Source: Paramoeba atlantica (taxonomy: Eukaryota > Discosea). From it: DNA of 64,000 nt. The number at the start of each line of letters is the position of its first letter. Position 1 is the first letter of the stretch. Where the stretch lies: positions 620,001 through 684,000 of the forward strand of contig CDRNVI010000039.1 in NCBI GenBank assembly GCA_977017575.1. The letters run 5' to 3'. Below are positions 1 through 10,600 of the stretch, piece by piece. The notes under the pieces are model-generated. The model made no database searches. It was not told the DNA's origin and worked only from the letters and a program-made list of their open reading frames with translations. A program made the position numbers and the translations under genes.

Positions 1-77
1 ATTTGTACCTAAGAATCATCATTTTTGGCTTACATGTAAATCCTTCCTGTTTCTTCGGCTTTCCTGGCCAAATTTAC

Positions 78-140
78 TTTTTTAGTCGCTTCGTTAAACG
101 CGGAGGTAGTTTTCAATGCGAAGCTCGCAGCATCAACCCA
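78..140. repeat. Diverged half-copy of the GCTTCGTTAAACGCGG repeat
   Basis: This stretch resembles the left arm of the 113-bp hairpin element at 30148-30260: a T-run, then a TAG-CTTCGTTAAACGCGG core, then AGTTTTCAATGCGAAGC. The second arm is not visible, so it is a truncated or older copy. It lies beyond the 3' end of the first gene, at the window edge. A short minus-strand ORF here (30-272) ends in residues like those of a similar ORF at 52514-52714. That similarity comes from the repeat, so I do not call it a gene. Confidence 0.55.
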
Positions 141-339
141 CCCAAATATGTGTTCTAACACGCCTTGAGAAAACAAGAATAAGGAAAATTTGTCACGAAA
201 GTTGACAGAAAAGAGAAAGCTGGTCAAGAAAGCATGTCCCCCCAGGAAGAGAGATTTGGCTATTTTGACCAAAAAACTATTCTCTTACTGGGGGGTCTGC
301 CGTAGTAGTTATAATGCGAATTCAGTGATCATTGCTTGA

Positions 340-1443
340 TCATTGTTCGTTGTTCCGCAAAACTCTTTTTGAAGCGAGTACACGTAAATTTTGGGCGCGA
401 ATCTTTAGTTTCTTGGCGAGAATATTTTGGTTCATTCTGTTACATATGAGTAACGCGTCGCGAAGCATATTTCGTAAATGCAGGTGAATGGGATCTGAGG
501 GAGGTGCACCAAGAGCTAGCGGGGCACCATCGAAAGATGCAGATGAAGTATAGTGAAGTGCTTTAAGAAACTTTTCAACTGTTCCTTGAAAAGGTGTAAC
601 CAAAATTTTCAAAGCATCGTTCCAATTACCTCCTTTATATAGAGTACGCGCTAATGTACAAGCCAATGGTGGGCAACGAGAGATTTCTTCTTTCTCAGAG
701 TGTTCTAGAATCAGTTCGGAGGCCTCAATCCAATATTCACGCCTCCGAGCTATGGCTCCTAAATACACATAATGAGTAGATGTAACATACTTCATCATTT
801 TTGCGTCATTAAAAAAAGCCATCGTTTCTACCACGTTATTGTTCTGATAATAGTGGCGAAGCAGAGCTACAGTCAGAAGTTTTCTCTCTGAAGGAAAGCT
901 TTGCAGCATTCTGGTTACTTCTTTAGGGCTGCAATTTGTGTCTAGTGATCTTAAGAGTGCGAACTGCAGAGAAATTTGACATGGAGATGTTTTCAGTCCA
1001 AAATGTTGATAATGATTCTGGAGTCTGCACGCAAGACTCAAAGCCTGATCGGGACGTATGTATGACAGACTGAAAAGCAAGTAAGAGCACAAAGAAGATA
1101 TCCACCCGCACATCGTCGCATGATTTACATATCCTTGATACGGCTTTCCAGGAGGACTGCTTCGTGTGCCAGACATCGAGCACGCATGCAACAAAACTCT
1201 TTCCTCGTAAGTTTGTATAAAATTTCTTGTCTGCAATATTAGGTTTGTAACGCATGACGGATTCTTGCAAAGAAGTAACGGAAGAAGTCCCTTTACGGAA
1301 AGCAGCACAGAACACCGAGGTCGTAGCTTATTTTGATTATTCAAGATTGCTATGGCTCGTTCCCATCTATTTGTCCGAACACAGGTATGCAGGAAATCTC
1401 GTAATTCCTGCTTAGATATGACTTCCGAAATGATAATTTTCAA
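340..1443 (-). CDS. Helical-repeat (PPR/TPR-like) protein, unassigned
   Basis: A 367-residue protein with no catalytic motif that I recognise. It is predicted to be almost entirely helical, with several degenerate 30-40-residue repeats of the type RWERAIAIL (residues 27-35) and GNWNDALKIL (about 272-281). Such repeats occur in PPR and TPR solenoids. Kinetoplastids have many mitochondrial PPR proteins acting in ribosome assembly or RNA processing, so an organellar RNA-binding role is possible but is inference. The first 40 residues are not a clean targeting presequence. It is the last gene of the minus-strand series at the left of the window, 324 bp downstream of the RRM-like gene. Coding status rests on length and composition. 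Confidence 0.6.
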   Translation of the reverse strand: MKIIISEVISKQELRDFLHTCVRTNRWERAIAILNNQNKLRPRCSVLLSVKGLLPLLLCKNPSCVTNLILQTRNFIQTYEERVLLHACSMSGTRSSPPGKPYQGYVNHATMCGWISSLCSYLLFSLSYIRPDQALSLACRLQNHYQHFGLKTSPCQISLQFALLRSLDTNCSPKEVTRMLQSFPSERKLLTVALLRHYYQNNNVVETMAFFNDAKMMKYVTSTHYVYLGAIARRREYWIEASELILEHSEKEEISRCPPLACTLARTLYKGGNWNDALKILVTPFQGTVEKFLKALHYTSSASFDGAPLALGAPPSDPIHLHLRNMLRDALLICNRMNQNILAKKLKIRAQNLRVLASKRVLRNNEQ

Positions 1444-1767
1444 TCGGCTTTTTGTCTAAAAACATCCATTGGATATAAAGAAGAAAAATTCTATCATTTC
1501 AATTATTTCACATTATTGAAATTAAAAAATATTATTATTATAATTAAAAAAACATTAAGTCTCAATATAAAATGTAAATTAATACATAAACTTTAGTGAA
1601 AACAAACTGATAAAAGCTGAAGCCAAAACTTAGAATAGAATATGAAACTCTATTTTTTTACTCTATACCTTGCTTCCACAAAAACGTGGTATTACTTTAT
1701 ATGCAATATTATCAACGAAACGATTTTCAAAAAATTCATAGCACAAAGGACACTATGAATAAAGAAT
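1444..1767. other. AT-rich intergenic spacer
   Basis: 324 bases with strong A/T bias, including a run of TTATTATTATAATT near 1530. On the minus strand it would hold the 3' UTR of the upstream RRM-like gene and the trans-splice acceptor of the helical-repeat gene. I see no ORF or RNA gene. Confidence 0.5.
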
Positions 1768-3714
1768 TCATATTGTGTCGCTTACGCCTCGAACGTACAT
1801 GTTGAGTACATAATAGCAACTAAATCTGCGTGGAGGTTTCCGTTGCAGTGATGCACTATCATTAGGATAATCCGATGATTGTTTTGTGGCGCTGAAAGGG
1901 TGTGTTTCGTCACACGAATCAGATCCGACCTTCCGTTTTCGCGAAGTAGTTCCCGAGATAAGCTCTCCATTATCAGAGTCACGATTTCGCCAAAGCTTTG
2001 ACTTCCGGTCGGAACTGAGTGAAAGCACTGCGGCAACGTCGGGACACGCTGAGTGCACAAATAAAATACTATACTCAAACGTACGTAAGTTCGTTTTATC
2101 TTGGTTTTCAGATATTTGACATTGATCCCCGTTCTGGTCTTCGTAAAAAATATGGGAATCGCGCTCCTGAACATAGCTGCAAGTAAGAAATCCTCCAGCC
2201 AAGGGACCTGTGACGCGCCTACGAAGAAAATTCGCAAGAGAGGATAGGAGGTCGTGTCCTACACTCTCGGTATAAGTTGCCGCGGAAGATGGGTTTATCT
2301 GTACAAAGAACCGAAGACGGAAAGGCTTTTCTGGTGTCGATAAAGGAATTTTCATAGGAACATACTCGCGTGGGATCATAGTGTATTCCAAAGGCATTCC
2401 CAAAAGCGAGGGTCTCCTCCACGTATGTACCAGTGCAGCACTGTGCTCACTTTCGAAACAGAGCAAGGCTGTTTGTGTGGTTAACCCAATGGAGCGTATT
2501 TCCATCTCAGATGAGGCCCCTGAAAATAAGCTTTGAAGAGAGTGATTAATTATCACCTCCATATCACCTTCAAGTCCGGAGAGAAAAAGAATGTAGCGCT
2601 TATCATTGGGGTGGGAGCCTGGGAGCCCATGCGAGGAAAGTGGAATTGAGTCCCAAGTCATATTTCCGAGAAGAGATACGTCTTTCACGCACAGGGGTGA
2701 CGGACTAATGGCCGGTGCCAGCAATGCGGAGCGAAGTAATAAAGCAGTAAACCAATCGTGCAGCAATACATGGTAGCGTGAAACCTTGGATTTACCAGCG
2801 GAAGGTTTCGAAAGTTGCTTTTTAGATAACTTGGGGATAGAATGGCCAGAGAGAGAACTAGTGTTTGCAGAAACAATTTTCTTGTACGTGCAGTAGGGAT
2901 AGCGATCCAGAATTTCTTCTACTTGTTCCATTGTGCAAGGACGTGACATATGAAGTTCGACAACTGGACTTTGTGCATATGAAACTTCCTCTGGTACTTT
3001 CTTCTTTCGAATAGCGTTCACGCGCCGCGCATCACTCTTCTTACTCAAAATATTGCTATCTTCGTTTTCAATGAAGCCTTCATTCACGTTTGATTCGTCG
3101 TGTTTCAATATTCTTGCTTCGATTTCGCAACCAAATAATTCTTTGTGATTCAATTTTTGCTGAATCTGTTTGTATTTATGAAATTCATGTTCGGGAAAGT
3201 GCACTGCGACAGTTACACCTTCAGGGCCCACACTTTTAGCGTTGTAGTAGACTGAAAGACTCTCCTCAGAATGGTTGCGCAGGGAAGTCGTAAGTAAATA
3301 ATTGGTGTAAAACGCGCATACATCAGTAGGAAGATTTCGAATGAGAACCAATCTTGTAGCCCGCTCTGCCAGGAAAGTTCTACTGAGAGGTTCAAGGAGA
3401 ATTTTTGTATTGGCAACGGTTATTTTTCCTAGCTTATGAATTCTCTCAACGTCGTACTTACTTTTGCAGTAGACGATCACCCCTTTCATATCTGGAGTAG
3501 GCTCTGCGTATCCACAACGTACTTTCGTGAGTAAATTAATTGCTTTGCAAAACTGTTTGCAGACTGCATCGTAGTGTAAATTTGTCGACGGAAACGGAGT
3601 GCCCAGGATTCCAAAGCTACGAAATTCTTCCTGGGGTCCTTGGCAGGCGATCTGATCCATGTGCCAAACTGACAAAATAGAAGAAAGTTTGAGTAGGGTT
3701 CTAAATGCAACCAT
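1768..3714 (-). CDS. Putative multi-RRM RNA-binding protein
   Basis: A 648-residue protein. Several segments look like degenerate RRM folds: about residues 75-115 (VIVYCKSKYDVERIHKL followed by a beta-strand ending), about 119-200 (RLVLIRNLPTD as an RNP2-like strand, then VTVAVHFPEHE) and about 375-450 (RYILFLSGLEGD, then ALLCFESEHSAALVHTW). The RNP1 aromatics are weak, so RNA binding is likely rather than certain. The C-terminal 80 residues are basic and low in complexity (SRKRKVGSD), possibly a nuclear signal. The ATG at 3714 gives a short hydrophobic start. An alternative start at Met19 (MDQIACQG) would remove it. No assigned orthologue is recognised. Confidence 0.6.
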   Translation of the reverse strand: MVAFRTLLKLSSILSVWHMDQIACQGPQEEFRSFGILGTPFPSTNLHYDAVCKQFCKAINLLTKVRCGYAEPTPDMKGVIVYCKSKYDVERIHKLGKITVANTKILLEPLSRTFLAERATRLVLIRNLPTDVCAFYTNYLLTTSLRNHSEESLSVYYNAKSVGPEGVTVAVHFPEHEFHKYKQIQQKLNHKELFGCEIEARILKHDESNVNEGFIENEDSNILSKKSDARRVNAIRKKKVPEEVSYAQSPVVELHMSRPCTMEQVEEILDRYPYCTYKKIVSANTSSLSGHSIPKLSKKQLSKPSAGKSKVSRYHVLLHDWFTALLLRSALLAPAISPSPLCVKDVSLLGNMTWDSIPLSSHGLPGSHPNDKRYILFLSGLEGDMEVIINHSLQSLFSGASSEMEIRSIGLTTQTALLCFESEHSAALVHTWRRPSLLGMPLEYTMIPREYVPMKIPLSTPEKPFRLRFFVQINPSSAATYTESVGHDLLSSLANFLRRRVTGPLAGGFLTCSYVQERDSHIFYEDQNGDQCQISENQDKTNLRTFEYSILFVHSACPDVAAVLSLSSDRKSKLWRNRDSDNGELISGTTSRKRKVGSDSCDETHPFSATKQSSDYPNDSASLQRKPPRRFSCYYVLNMYVRGVSDTI

Positions 3715-3895
3715 TCATCATAGCACGTAAGGGGTTCGTATAAGGTAACTATATATTAGCCCATATGTATTATTGAGTACATAAAATTAGTAACACTATG
3801 AACGCAGATGGGACAATCTTAAGCAGGTACGACTAGTTTAGCGAGATGCGTACCTCTAGTTTCCATCAGTAGTTTCCTCTAGTTTACAATTTCGA

Positions 3896-4699
3896 TTATT
3901 TCACACATCTGTTCCAGTTTTTATCTACTATATTCCAATTGATACAACGAAAAAAATTTCGTACGTACTTTGCTGGATCCATTTCGTAGTCAATGTAGTA
4001 ACTGTGTTCTGACATATCTAAGTTAAGCAACGGAATATAATCCATAGCAATTGGCGAGCTTCCGGGATCTACAAGTGACAGGAGCTCAAATTTGTAGTCC
4101 GCCCACACTAGAAATACCCACCCGCTGCCTGGAATATTTAAGGCATGTTGAAGAAATTGAGCCTGAAAATCATCTAAGCTTCCATACTGCAGTACCAGAG
4201 CGTTCCGCAGTGACTGTGACATGGTAGACCCAAAAGGAGTAATACATCGCCAAAAGAACGCGTGATTAAAATGTTGAGTCGCGGCATGGAACAACGTGGC
4301 AAGTGTGGCATCAGCGTTAGTTTTCCGAATGATAACATCCAAAGGCTGAGCCTCAAACATTGTTCCTAGTGTGTGCTCGTTGAGTTCCGACACAATCTTT
4401 CTGTGATATCGGTGATAGTGAATTTTCAACTGTGTCGGGCTAAATAAGGGCGATACTCCTCGTTCAATAGGATAATCTAATTTCGGCAAATGAAAGAAAC
4501 CCCGCTTTTTTCTCGTTTGTTCTTCCTGCTCTACGCATCGATATGTATTCCAGAATCTGAGGCTCGGGCAAAGCGCATATCGTTTTGCGTATTCATCGTC
4601 GTGCGTTATTGCAGACGGACTGTGCAGGTGGCAGTTGTGTTCGTTCATTCGAGGCTGGAAGGCAGAAATCCAGTTAACGACACGTGTAGATTGCAACAT
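3896..4699 (-). CDS. Iron superoxide-dismutase-like protein (possibly a mitoribosomal SOD-like subunit)
   Basis: From Met at 4699 this is 267 residues with a C-terminal Fe/Mn-SOD fold at about 80-255. All four metal ligands align: H94 (KIHYHRYH), H146 (NHAFFW), D228 and H232 (LDMSEH), and the Fe-type gate Gln is present (Q142). Two conserved second-sphere residues are changed: the Tyr34 equivalent is Ile, and the Trp in D-x-W-E-H is Ser. The first 80 residues form a basic extension like a mitochondrial presequence. The open frame extends upstream to 4975. I chose 4699 because a pyrimidine tract ending in TTAG lies 17 bases before this ATG. Trypanosome mitochondrial large-subunit ribosomes contain SOD-derived structural proteins, so this may be one of those rather than an active enzyme. 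Confidence 0.8.
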   Translation of the reverse strand: MLQSTRVVNWISAFQPRMNEHNCHLHSPSAITHDDEYAKRYALCPSLRFWNTYRCVEQEEQTRKKRGFFHLPKLDYPIERGVSPLFSPTQLKIHYHRYHRKIVSELNEHTLGTMFEAQPLDVIIRKTNADATLATLFHAATQHFNHAFFWRCITPFGSTMSQSLRNALVLQYGSLDDFQAQFLQHALNIPGSGWVFLVWADYKFELLSLVDPGSSPIAMDYIPLLNLDMSEHSYYIDYEMDPAKYVRNFFRCINWNIVDKNWNRCVK

Positions 4700-4716
4700 G
4701 TATGCGTACAAAAAAT

Positions 4717-4740
4717 CTAAGAAAAGAACGAGAAGAAAAT
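4717..4740 (-). promoter_or_regulatory. Predicted trans-splice acceptor of the SOD-like gene
   Basis: On the minus strand a run of TTTTCTTCTCGTTCTTTTC is followed by TTAG (AG at 4718-4717) and then a 17-base 5' UTR to the ATG at 4699. Pyrimidine tract plus AG is the kinetoplastid signal for spliced-leader addition. It fixes the start of the downstream gene at 4699, because the upstream part of the open frame (to 4975) would not be in the mature mRNA. Confidence 0.65.
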
Positions 4741-5021
4741 AGATTGACTTACAGTTTGCCAAGTTCGCGTAAATTCTTTTAAAGGAAACATTACACGAAG
4801 AGTTTTGTTCAGAAAGTTCCTCAACAATACATACTTCAACCGTAATCACATATTGCCGAGCTAAACTTTGAAATTGGTACGCAGAATCACACACATAATG
4901 TTTGATAATAGTCCCACTGTTAATTTTAGCAGTTAAATATTCCGGTATACACATGTAGTACACTGCATGTATCAATGCTTAAGTTAAATTAGCATACGCT
5001 TAACAAGAATCTATTCATGTA

Positions 5022-5612
5022 CTAAAACCTTTTCGATACAAACCCCCCTCTTAAAAATCCTCCCGCGCGACCCCTCCCAAAGTCGCCTCCCCTTGAACGC
5101 ATCGGGCCGCCACGACCCCGACCTGGGCCACCAGGACCTCCGCCGCGACCCCGTCGAGCAAACGTTCTCGGTGGATCCGTAAAGCGGTTGAGTGGAGTGA
5201 TCTGTGAAGGACTGATGCATAAGACGAACCCCTTTTCTAAACTCTTCGCCTCTACCCCTGTCTCAGGTATTACAGAAAACATGATTTTGGAGGTTGTCCC
5301 AAGAACGTCGTCGATACGCCCCATTTTAACTTTATTTCGAGTGTACACAAGGGCGTTGAATCGAGGAACCGTATACGGCTTCTTGTTGTAAGCAAAAAGC
5401 AACTTATCCTCACATGCATGGATATATTCAGCGACTTCCTCGACATATTCTGGAGGATCGGGTTCTGCAAAGCCGCCGCGTCGGTTTTGCATTTGCCCTC
5501 CTCTCCCACGCGCTGCGAAACCTCCCCCATACCCCCGAGACCCTCCGCTGGCTCCGCCTCGACCGTACTGGTTCGCATTCCCACCCCTAAAAGGCATTCC
5601 TCCTCGAGCCAT
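5022..5612 (-). CDS. GAR1: H/ACA snoRNP protein GAR1
   Basis: A 196-residue protein with the diagnostic three-part layout of GAR1. The N-terminal RGG-rich tail (about 1-45) is followed by a six-stranded core (about 50-145, with PRFNALVYTRNKVKMGRIDD and the FSVIPETGVEA segment) and a C-terminal RGG tail (about 150-196). GAR1 is part of the H/ACA ribonucleoprotein with NOP10, NHP2 and the pseudouridine synthase dyskerin/Cbf5. It acts in the nucleolus on rRNA and, in kinetoplastids, on SL RNA and snRNA pseudouridylation. I start at 5612 (MARGGMPFRGG). The open frame runs 27 codons further upstream to 5693 without resembling GAR1. Confidence 0.93.
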   Translation of the reverse strand: MARGGMPFRGGNANQYGRGGASGGSRGYGGGFAARGRGGQMQNRRGGFAEPDPPEYVEEVAEYIHACEDKLLFAYNKKPYTVPRFNALVYTRNKVKMGRIDDVLGTTSKIMFSVIPETGVEAKSLEKGFVLCISPSQITPLNRFTDPPRTFARRGRGGGPGGPGRGRGGPMRSRGGDFGRGRAGGFLRGGFVSKRF

Positions 5613-5893
5613 GAAGTTGAAAGAGATCCAATACAAATGACTTGAGTGAAATACATATAAATTTACATTGTACATCGTGTTCGTTGTAAGCACGTGGATG
5701 AGAGCTACATACGCATATCATTCAATATTGTGCTTCAACGTAAAATTTCTGCTATTTGGAAACTGTGAATTGAGTCATGCTTGTGATCTGAAGTTTTAAA
5801 TTAGTTTAAGTTTAAATTAGTTTTAAACTGTTTACCTAAGTGCAACGCACAAAATTATTCGTTTCCAATGTCCTCTCGTATTTAGAAAACAGT

Positions 5894-6277
5894 TTAATCG
5901 TTTTCTAAGTATATGCTATCACCAAAACGAATTTTTAACTCTGACTTTAGACGCCTCATGCGCTCTTCTATGTTTCGCAGTTCCCCTTGCATTTTCTGAA
6001 GACTGACGGCCTGCTCGGATTTTCGCGTAGAGATTAGCTTCTCAACATGATCCACCTCAGTGGGGTAAAAGCACTCTCCTATCACACATTTCACTTCGTC
6101 TGCAATAAAGATTTCGTCCGATGCGTCTTCTAACTTTGAAATGTCATCTTGTTTTTGCAGGATGAGTTCTTTTAGTTCCTGTTGACGAGTGTTGAGCCTT
6201 CCGAAGAGACAAATCTTTTGCTGATCTTGCCATGTGACGTCCGGTTGATTGTTATTTGCAACGCGAGAGGCGCACAT
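5894..6277 (-). CDS. PFDN4: Prefoldin subunit 4
   Basis: A 127-residue beta-type prefoldin. An N-terminal helix begins at VTWQDQQKICLFGRLNTR (about 14-31). A short beta hairpin region follows (DEIFIADEVKCVIGECFY, about 53-70), then a C-terminal coiled-coil helix ending in LKSELKIRFGDSIYLEND. The terminal K-x-RFGD-x-I-x-LE pattern is characteristic of subunit 4 (yeast GIM3). Prefoldin is a cytosolic hexamer that delivers nascent actin and tubulin to the chaperonin CCT. Length matches the family. It lies about 280 bp downstream-in-coordinate of GAR1 and 140 bp from the AlaX gene, in the same orientation. Confidence 0.9.
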   Translation of the reverse strand: MCASRVANNNQPDVTWQDQQKICLFGRLNTRQQELKELILQKQDDISKLEDASDEIFIADEVKCVIGECFYPTEVDHVEKLISTRKSEQAVSLQKMQGELRNIEERMRRLKSELKIRFGDSIYLEND

Positions 6278-6416
6278 TCAAATAAAACAAACGATAAATT
6301 CGAAGAAGTATAGTTCCGTGCAATTTAAAAAAGACAACTGCCTATTGTTAAAGGCTCACAGTTACGCATTTCTTGCGTGAAACCAAAGAAACACACACTA
6401 AGAATACACCCCTTTT

Positions 6417-7211
6417 TTACGACACACTATATGCTACACGCGTTACCCCACTCTTTGTTTCGATCTTTCGAATGCTCATTTTTCCTATTTCGCGTAGATG
6501 GCTTATATGCGTCCCGCCGCAAGGTATTTTCCTGTCGTATCCTTCCACCCACATGTGTCGCAGGGGATTGCCATCAGTGGATGAAGTTTGTAATGAAAGG
6601 TGGACACGACAGTCTTGTTCGACAATCGCATTGCACGTATCCTCCAGCTCACGTATAAATGCCGATTTGGTTTCCTTTGCGGCCGTCTTGTTGCCAACCA
6701 GTGAAGGTAGGGTACCCGAATATTCAACTGCTGATCCAACCGGGTGGTGATTCGCTTTATAAACCGACATTTTATCGTTGTGGTGCAAAACATCCAGTAA
6801 GGCAATGTCTAAAATATGGCCCGCTGTATGCAAGCGACTATGAAGTCCACGTGTTTGTGCATCAACGTGCTGGCGTACGGAACATCCCACTGCGGGCATA
6901 TTGTTCCCCTTCGAAGACAAGGAATCATTAGACGAGTAATCTATTTTCCCTTGATGAACCACCTGACGGTGTGTATTAAACCGTACGCTCGTTACTTTAA
7001 TTTTCCAGTCTGGTCCTTCCAGAATGCCAATATCACACGGTTGACCACCCCCACCCGGGTAGAACAATGTTTTATCTAGAACCACAGCAACCTCACTGGG
7101 CTCTGAGCATTCCTTGTTGTCCGACAGTCCGACTGCGCAGGAGAGCAAAACGCTCAACCCAGAAAGGGAACTGAATTCGTGCAAGTACGACAAGATAGTA
7201 GGGCTACTCAT
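6417..7211 (-). CDS. AlaX-type aminoacyl-tRNA editing protein
   Basis: A freestanding relative of the alanyl-tRNA synthetase editing domain, 264 residues from Met at 7211. The N-terminal glycine-rich strand motif LFYPGGGGQPCD is present (about 49-60). The zinc-binding set is complete: H-TAG-H at 128/132 and C-GGT-H at 231/235. AlaX proteins hydrolyse Ser- or Gly-mischarged tRNA-Ala in trans in the cytosol. The length (beyond about 240) suggests an AlaX-M/L or AARSD1-like form without the synthetase core. The open frame starts ten codons upstream at 7241. I prefer 7211 (MSSPTILSYL), though neither start is proven. Confidence 0.87.
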   Translation of the reverse strand: MSSPTILSYLHEFSSLSGLSVLLSCAVGLSDNKECSEPSEVAVVLDKTLFYPGGGGQPCDIGILEGPDWKIKVTSVRFNTHRQVVHQGKIDYSSNDSLSSKGNNMPAVGCSVRQHVDAQTRGLHSRLHTAGHILDIALLDVLHHNDKMSVYKANHHPVGSAVEYSGTLPSLVGNKTAAKETKSAFIRELEDTCNAIVEQDCRVHLSLQTSSTDGNPLRHMWVEGYDRKIPCGGTHISHLREIGKMSIRKIETKSGVTRVAYSVS

Positions 7212-7241
7212 GATATAAAAATCATTTAAATTAGACAACAA

Positions 7242-7620
7242 AGTTTTAAAACTCTCAATGACGAAATGTGATTCTTTTCGGAAAATACCAACTCAAACTT
7301 ACTTCTTAAACTTCCTACCTAACGTAACCCAGCCGTTAGCGATTTGGGGGAAAAGACTCATGTGTCAAGGCCGTTCTAAAAGTGCTAAAGAATCAATATG
7401 CATGTATAAAACCTGGGTGATGTCTAGTGACTACAAAGGGATGATTTTATAATTAGTAAACTCCCTCTAAATTAAAAGATACCTATAATAGTTCCTTCTT
7501 CAATTATAAAATTTCCAAAAAATCAAGGAGTGGATAAACAATCAGAGATTAGCGGGAGTCCCCAATGTGTAACTGCTTGGTTCGCTTTCTCAGGTGTGGC
7601 GCTTCACTGTTCGAAGGGCA
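7242..7620. other. Intergenic spacer
   Basis: About 380 bases between the AlaX gene and the exonuclease/pseudo-polymerase gene, AT-rich. A short plus-strand ORF (7258-7452) has no recognisable domain and runs against the cluster. I see no RNA gene or repeat. Confidence 0.4.
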
Positions 7621-10600
7621 CTAACAAGTTTCTTTGATTAGCGGCTCTTCACCTGAATTCGTCTTTCGCTGAAGATAAACTCCTTTACAAGGAATTGATA
7701 TGACTTCCACATCGAGTTTGGGTGTATTTTGGACTTTGTTTTCATTCGTTACACATTTCGTCCCAGGTGCCGCTACAAAAGCATTTACATAGTCTTGTAG
7801 AGCACTCTGCATAAGGTTGCTGACCTCTCGTATTAAATCGTCTCGCACTTCGGTATCGTCCGTGGTGTCGACGTCTAACCATAAACTGGTTGGACCGACG
7901 AGAACCAAAAGTGCTCTTTTACTTTTACAGCTTTCTTTCTTCCGAAATAACTTTTTCCAAAAGTAGGATGCTTTGTCTTCTGTGTTCGACGTACTATTTT
8001 CTAATAGGCTTCTATCCCCAGAATAATTCTTTTTCAGATGAGCAAAGACTTTTGCGCAGGAACTCTGAACGACGGCGGCTGCAAAGCAGCTCACTGGAGC
8101 AGTTGCAAGCGCAGACAAATCAAAATTTGAGACGATAGAGGAAGTAAGATTACGATTGGCAAAAAATTTATTTTCTTCCACTGTAACATGTGCACCAAAA
8201 GGGAGGAGCACTCTTCCCTGATATAAAAAGCAGCTATCCGGCGTAGACATTTGATTGCTCACTTGAATAGATTCATCCAAAATATGAGCACTGCATTTGC
8301 ACATTCGCCGAAATAATTCCTCTTTGCTTTTCGATGAATCGACTGTAGTACAGAGTACCTGACTGTCGTCCCACTTTATAAGATCGAAAAGGTATGCGAA
8401 ACAAATTTGTTCCAAATTTTTCCATTCGAACTGCAGTAAAGATCCAGAGGCATTCTTTAAATCGCTTGCTGCCTTTCCAGATATGCAAAAATGTGATACT
8501 AGCTTTCTATCGCAATCCGCATCAAACGTGGCGTGGTGCTCCGTGTACTTGAGCGCTTGGTTTGTGATGGTAACTTCATAAAATGTTTCCGGCTTAACAA
8601 GACGTTGTACGTTCTGTAATCCAAAAGGACGACCGAGTGCAATCATTACCTTGGAAGAGTAGCTCATGGCAGCAATACACTCTGGACGAATCACTCCGTT
8701 CTCGTGAGTATATTCCCCGAACGAAAAGAAATCTTCTTTTTTGTTAGTCGGGGCGTCCTTTATAACTGTTGGGCTAGAATTTCTTTCACATGATTCCTCT
8801 ATGGGAGTGTCATCGGGCGCGGCATCCGTTTCCGGTGCTTGAAATATGGGGACTGTCATTAGTCCATTGTATTCCGCCTCGCAGGCTGCGAGCAAAAAGT
8901 CCATGCGTTCGTGGAGCATGGTCAATGACCCCATTTCTACTGCTTTCTTAATCTGGTTTTCAAAAAGTATTTCGGTATTTTTTAGGTCACCAGCAAGATA
9001 TTCTGCAAGAATCTCGACAGGTATATCCGATGTGTCAAGGCCTTTTTTCCAAGCTTCTTTTACATGATCAATTTTTCGCGTGCCTCCATACATCGGAGCT
9101 ACGACGTCCAATCCCGCTCCCCTTCCAATGCGCACTTTCTGCCCGGTCAATAGATATTCCGCGTACAACGTGTCCCATACCTTTCCACCACGTTCAAAAA
9201 ACTGTTGTAAGGTCGGCTGTTTCCACAAATAGAGAAGGTCAAACTTGATATTATGCCCGATGATGACAGTAAACTGAGCTAAATCAGGTAACTGCATTTC
9301 TGCGCTCGTTTGATATCCTTCGGATGGAATAGAAAGCATGCCTTTGTAGTCCAGTAATCCAGGTAAAACGACCCGATTCTTATCACTGAAACAATTCGCA
9401 ACACGGCCATGCATTTTATGTGCTGTGGTTTCTAGATCCAAAATAAGATATTTTGAGTACTTATCTCGAACGGTCGATTCCTCGTGCTTTTGGCTCATCA
9501 GCGTGGAACGGCAAACAGAATCCCATCGTTGCACATTAACGTAGTCCGCAGGATAGAACGCTTGTTTTCCAATGGTTTGGACCCCGAACGTTTGGGCAAT
9601 GCTTTTCCCTTCACTACTTTCAGCATCTGTAGAGGACTTGCCTTTCTTTAATTTATTGAGATACGTCAGTTCATCCCTTTTCCAGTAACTGTAGGCCTTG
9701 ATTCTATTGAGAAGTTGAAGAGAACCACCAGTACCGTCACATGCTTTGGATGCAAACAGCTCAAGAAGCGCATCCCAGTTAAGTTGTCTAGTTGACTCCT
9801 TTATTTCGTTGCCAAAAACTTGAAAAAATATATCTTCCTCCGAGGCAGCACTTCTACACAACATAACAGTCGCGTCCTCATATACATCCAAAACTTGGAC
9901 TCGTACCCCACAACATTGGCGGAGAGTGTTGCACAATGAGCTTTTATATGCGGCGGTTACAAGAAGAATCGGCTGCGATGTGCGAGACCGAATCATGCGA
10001 GGAAATTCGGCCATTGACATGGCTTTCGTACGCTCGTACGTATGCAGGTTAAGTGCCACAATATGAGTTTTAGTGCTCACATGCGCCAATCGATTTCCCT
10101 GTATCAGTAAATTCGGTGAAGCGGTGTCATTACCTTTAACGCGTGGAACCGTGCAAACTGCTTCGACAAAATATACTTCCACCGGCACATCAGCCACGGC
10201 CCAGATATGCTGCCACCAATTCTGATAGCGATTTCCGAAGTGAGTAAATGTGTGAGACATGGCAGTGGTCACATTGCATGTTTTAATGCCAAACTTCGAG
10301 CAGTATTTCTTCAAGAATTCGTCATTTTCAGAGCCAGACTGCCCAGATTTTTCACAGAAATTGACTCCAGTATCACATTTTTCCAATTGGTTCCCGTTTT
10401 CCGAGAATTTTAGTAAAGAATAACCTCGCTGCTTTCGCAAATAATCAAAGAGAATTGATTTTACACTCCTTCCTAACAAAACGTACGAAACTGTTGGCGG
10501 GTTATTATCCGTTTTCAGAACCGATGACGTACACACCTTTCCAGATGTCGTATCGTTTGCATACAGGACTTGAAGTAAGTCGCGAACTTTACACTTCAGC

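Noticed and set aside
30-272. 80-codon minus-strand ORF at the window edge
   Set aside because: Mostly made of the dispersed CTTCGTTAAACGCGG repeat; the similar frame at 52514 is the same repeat.
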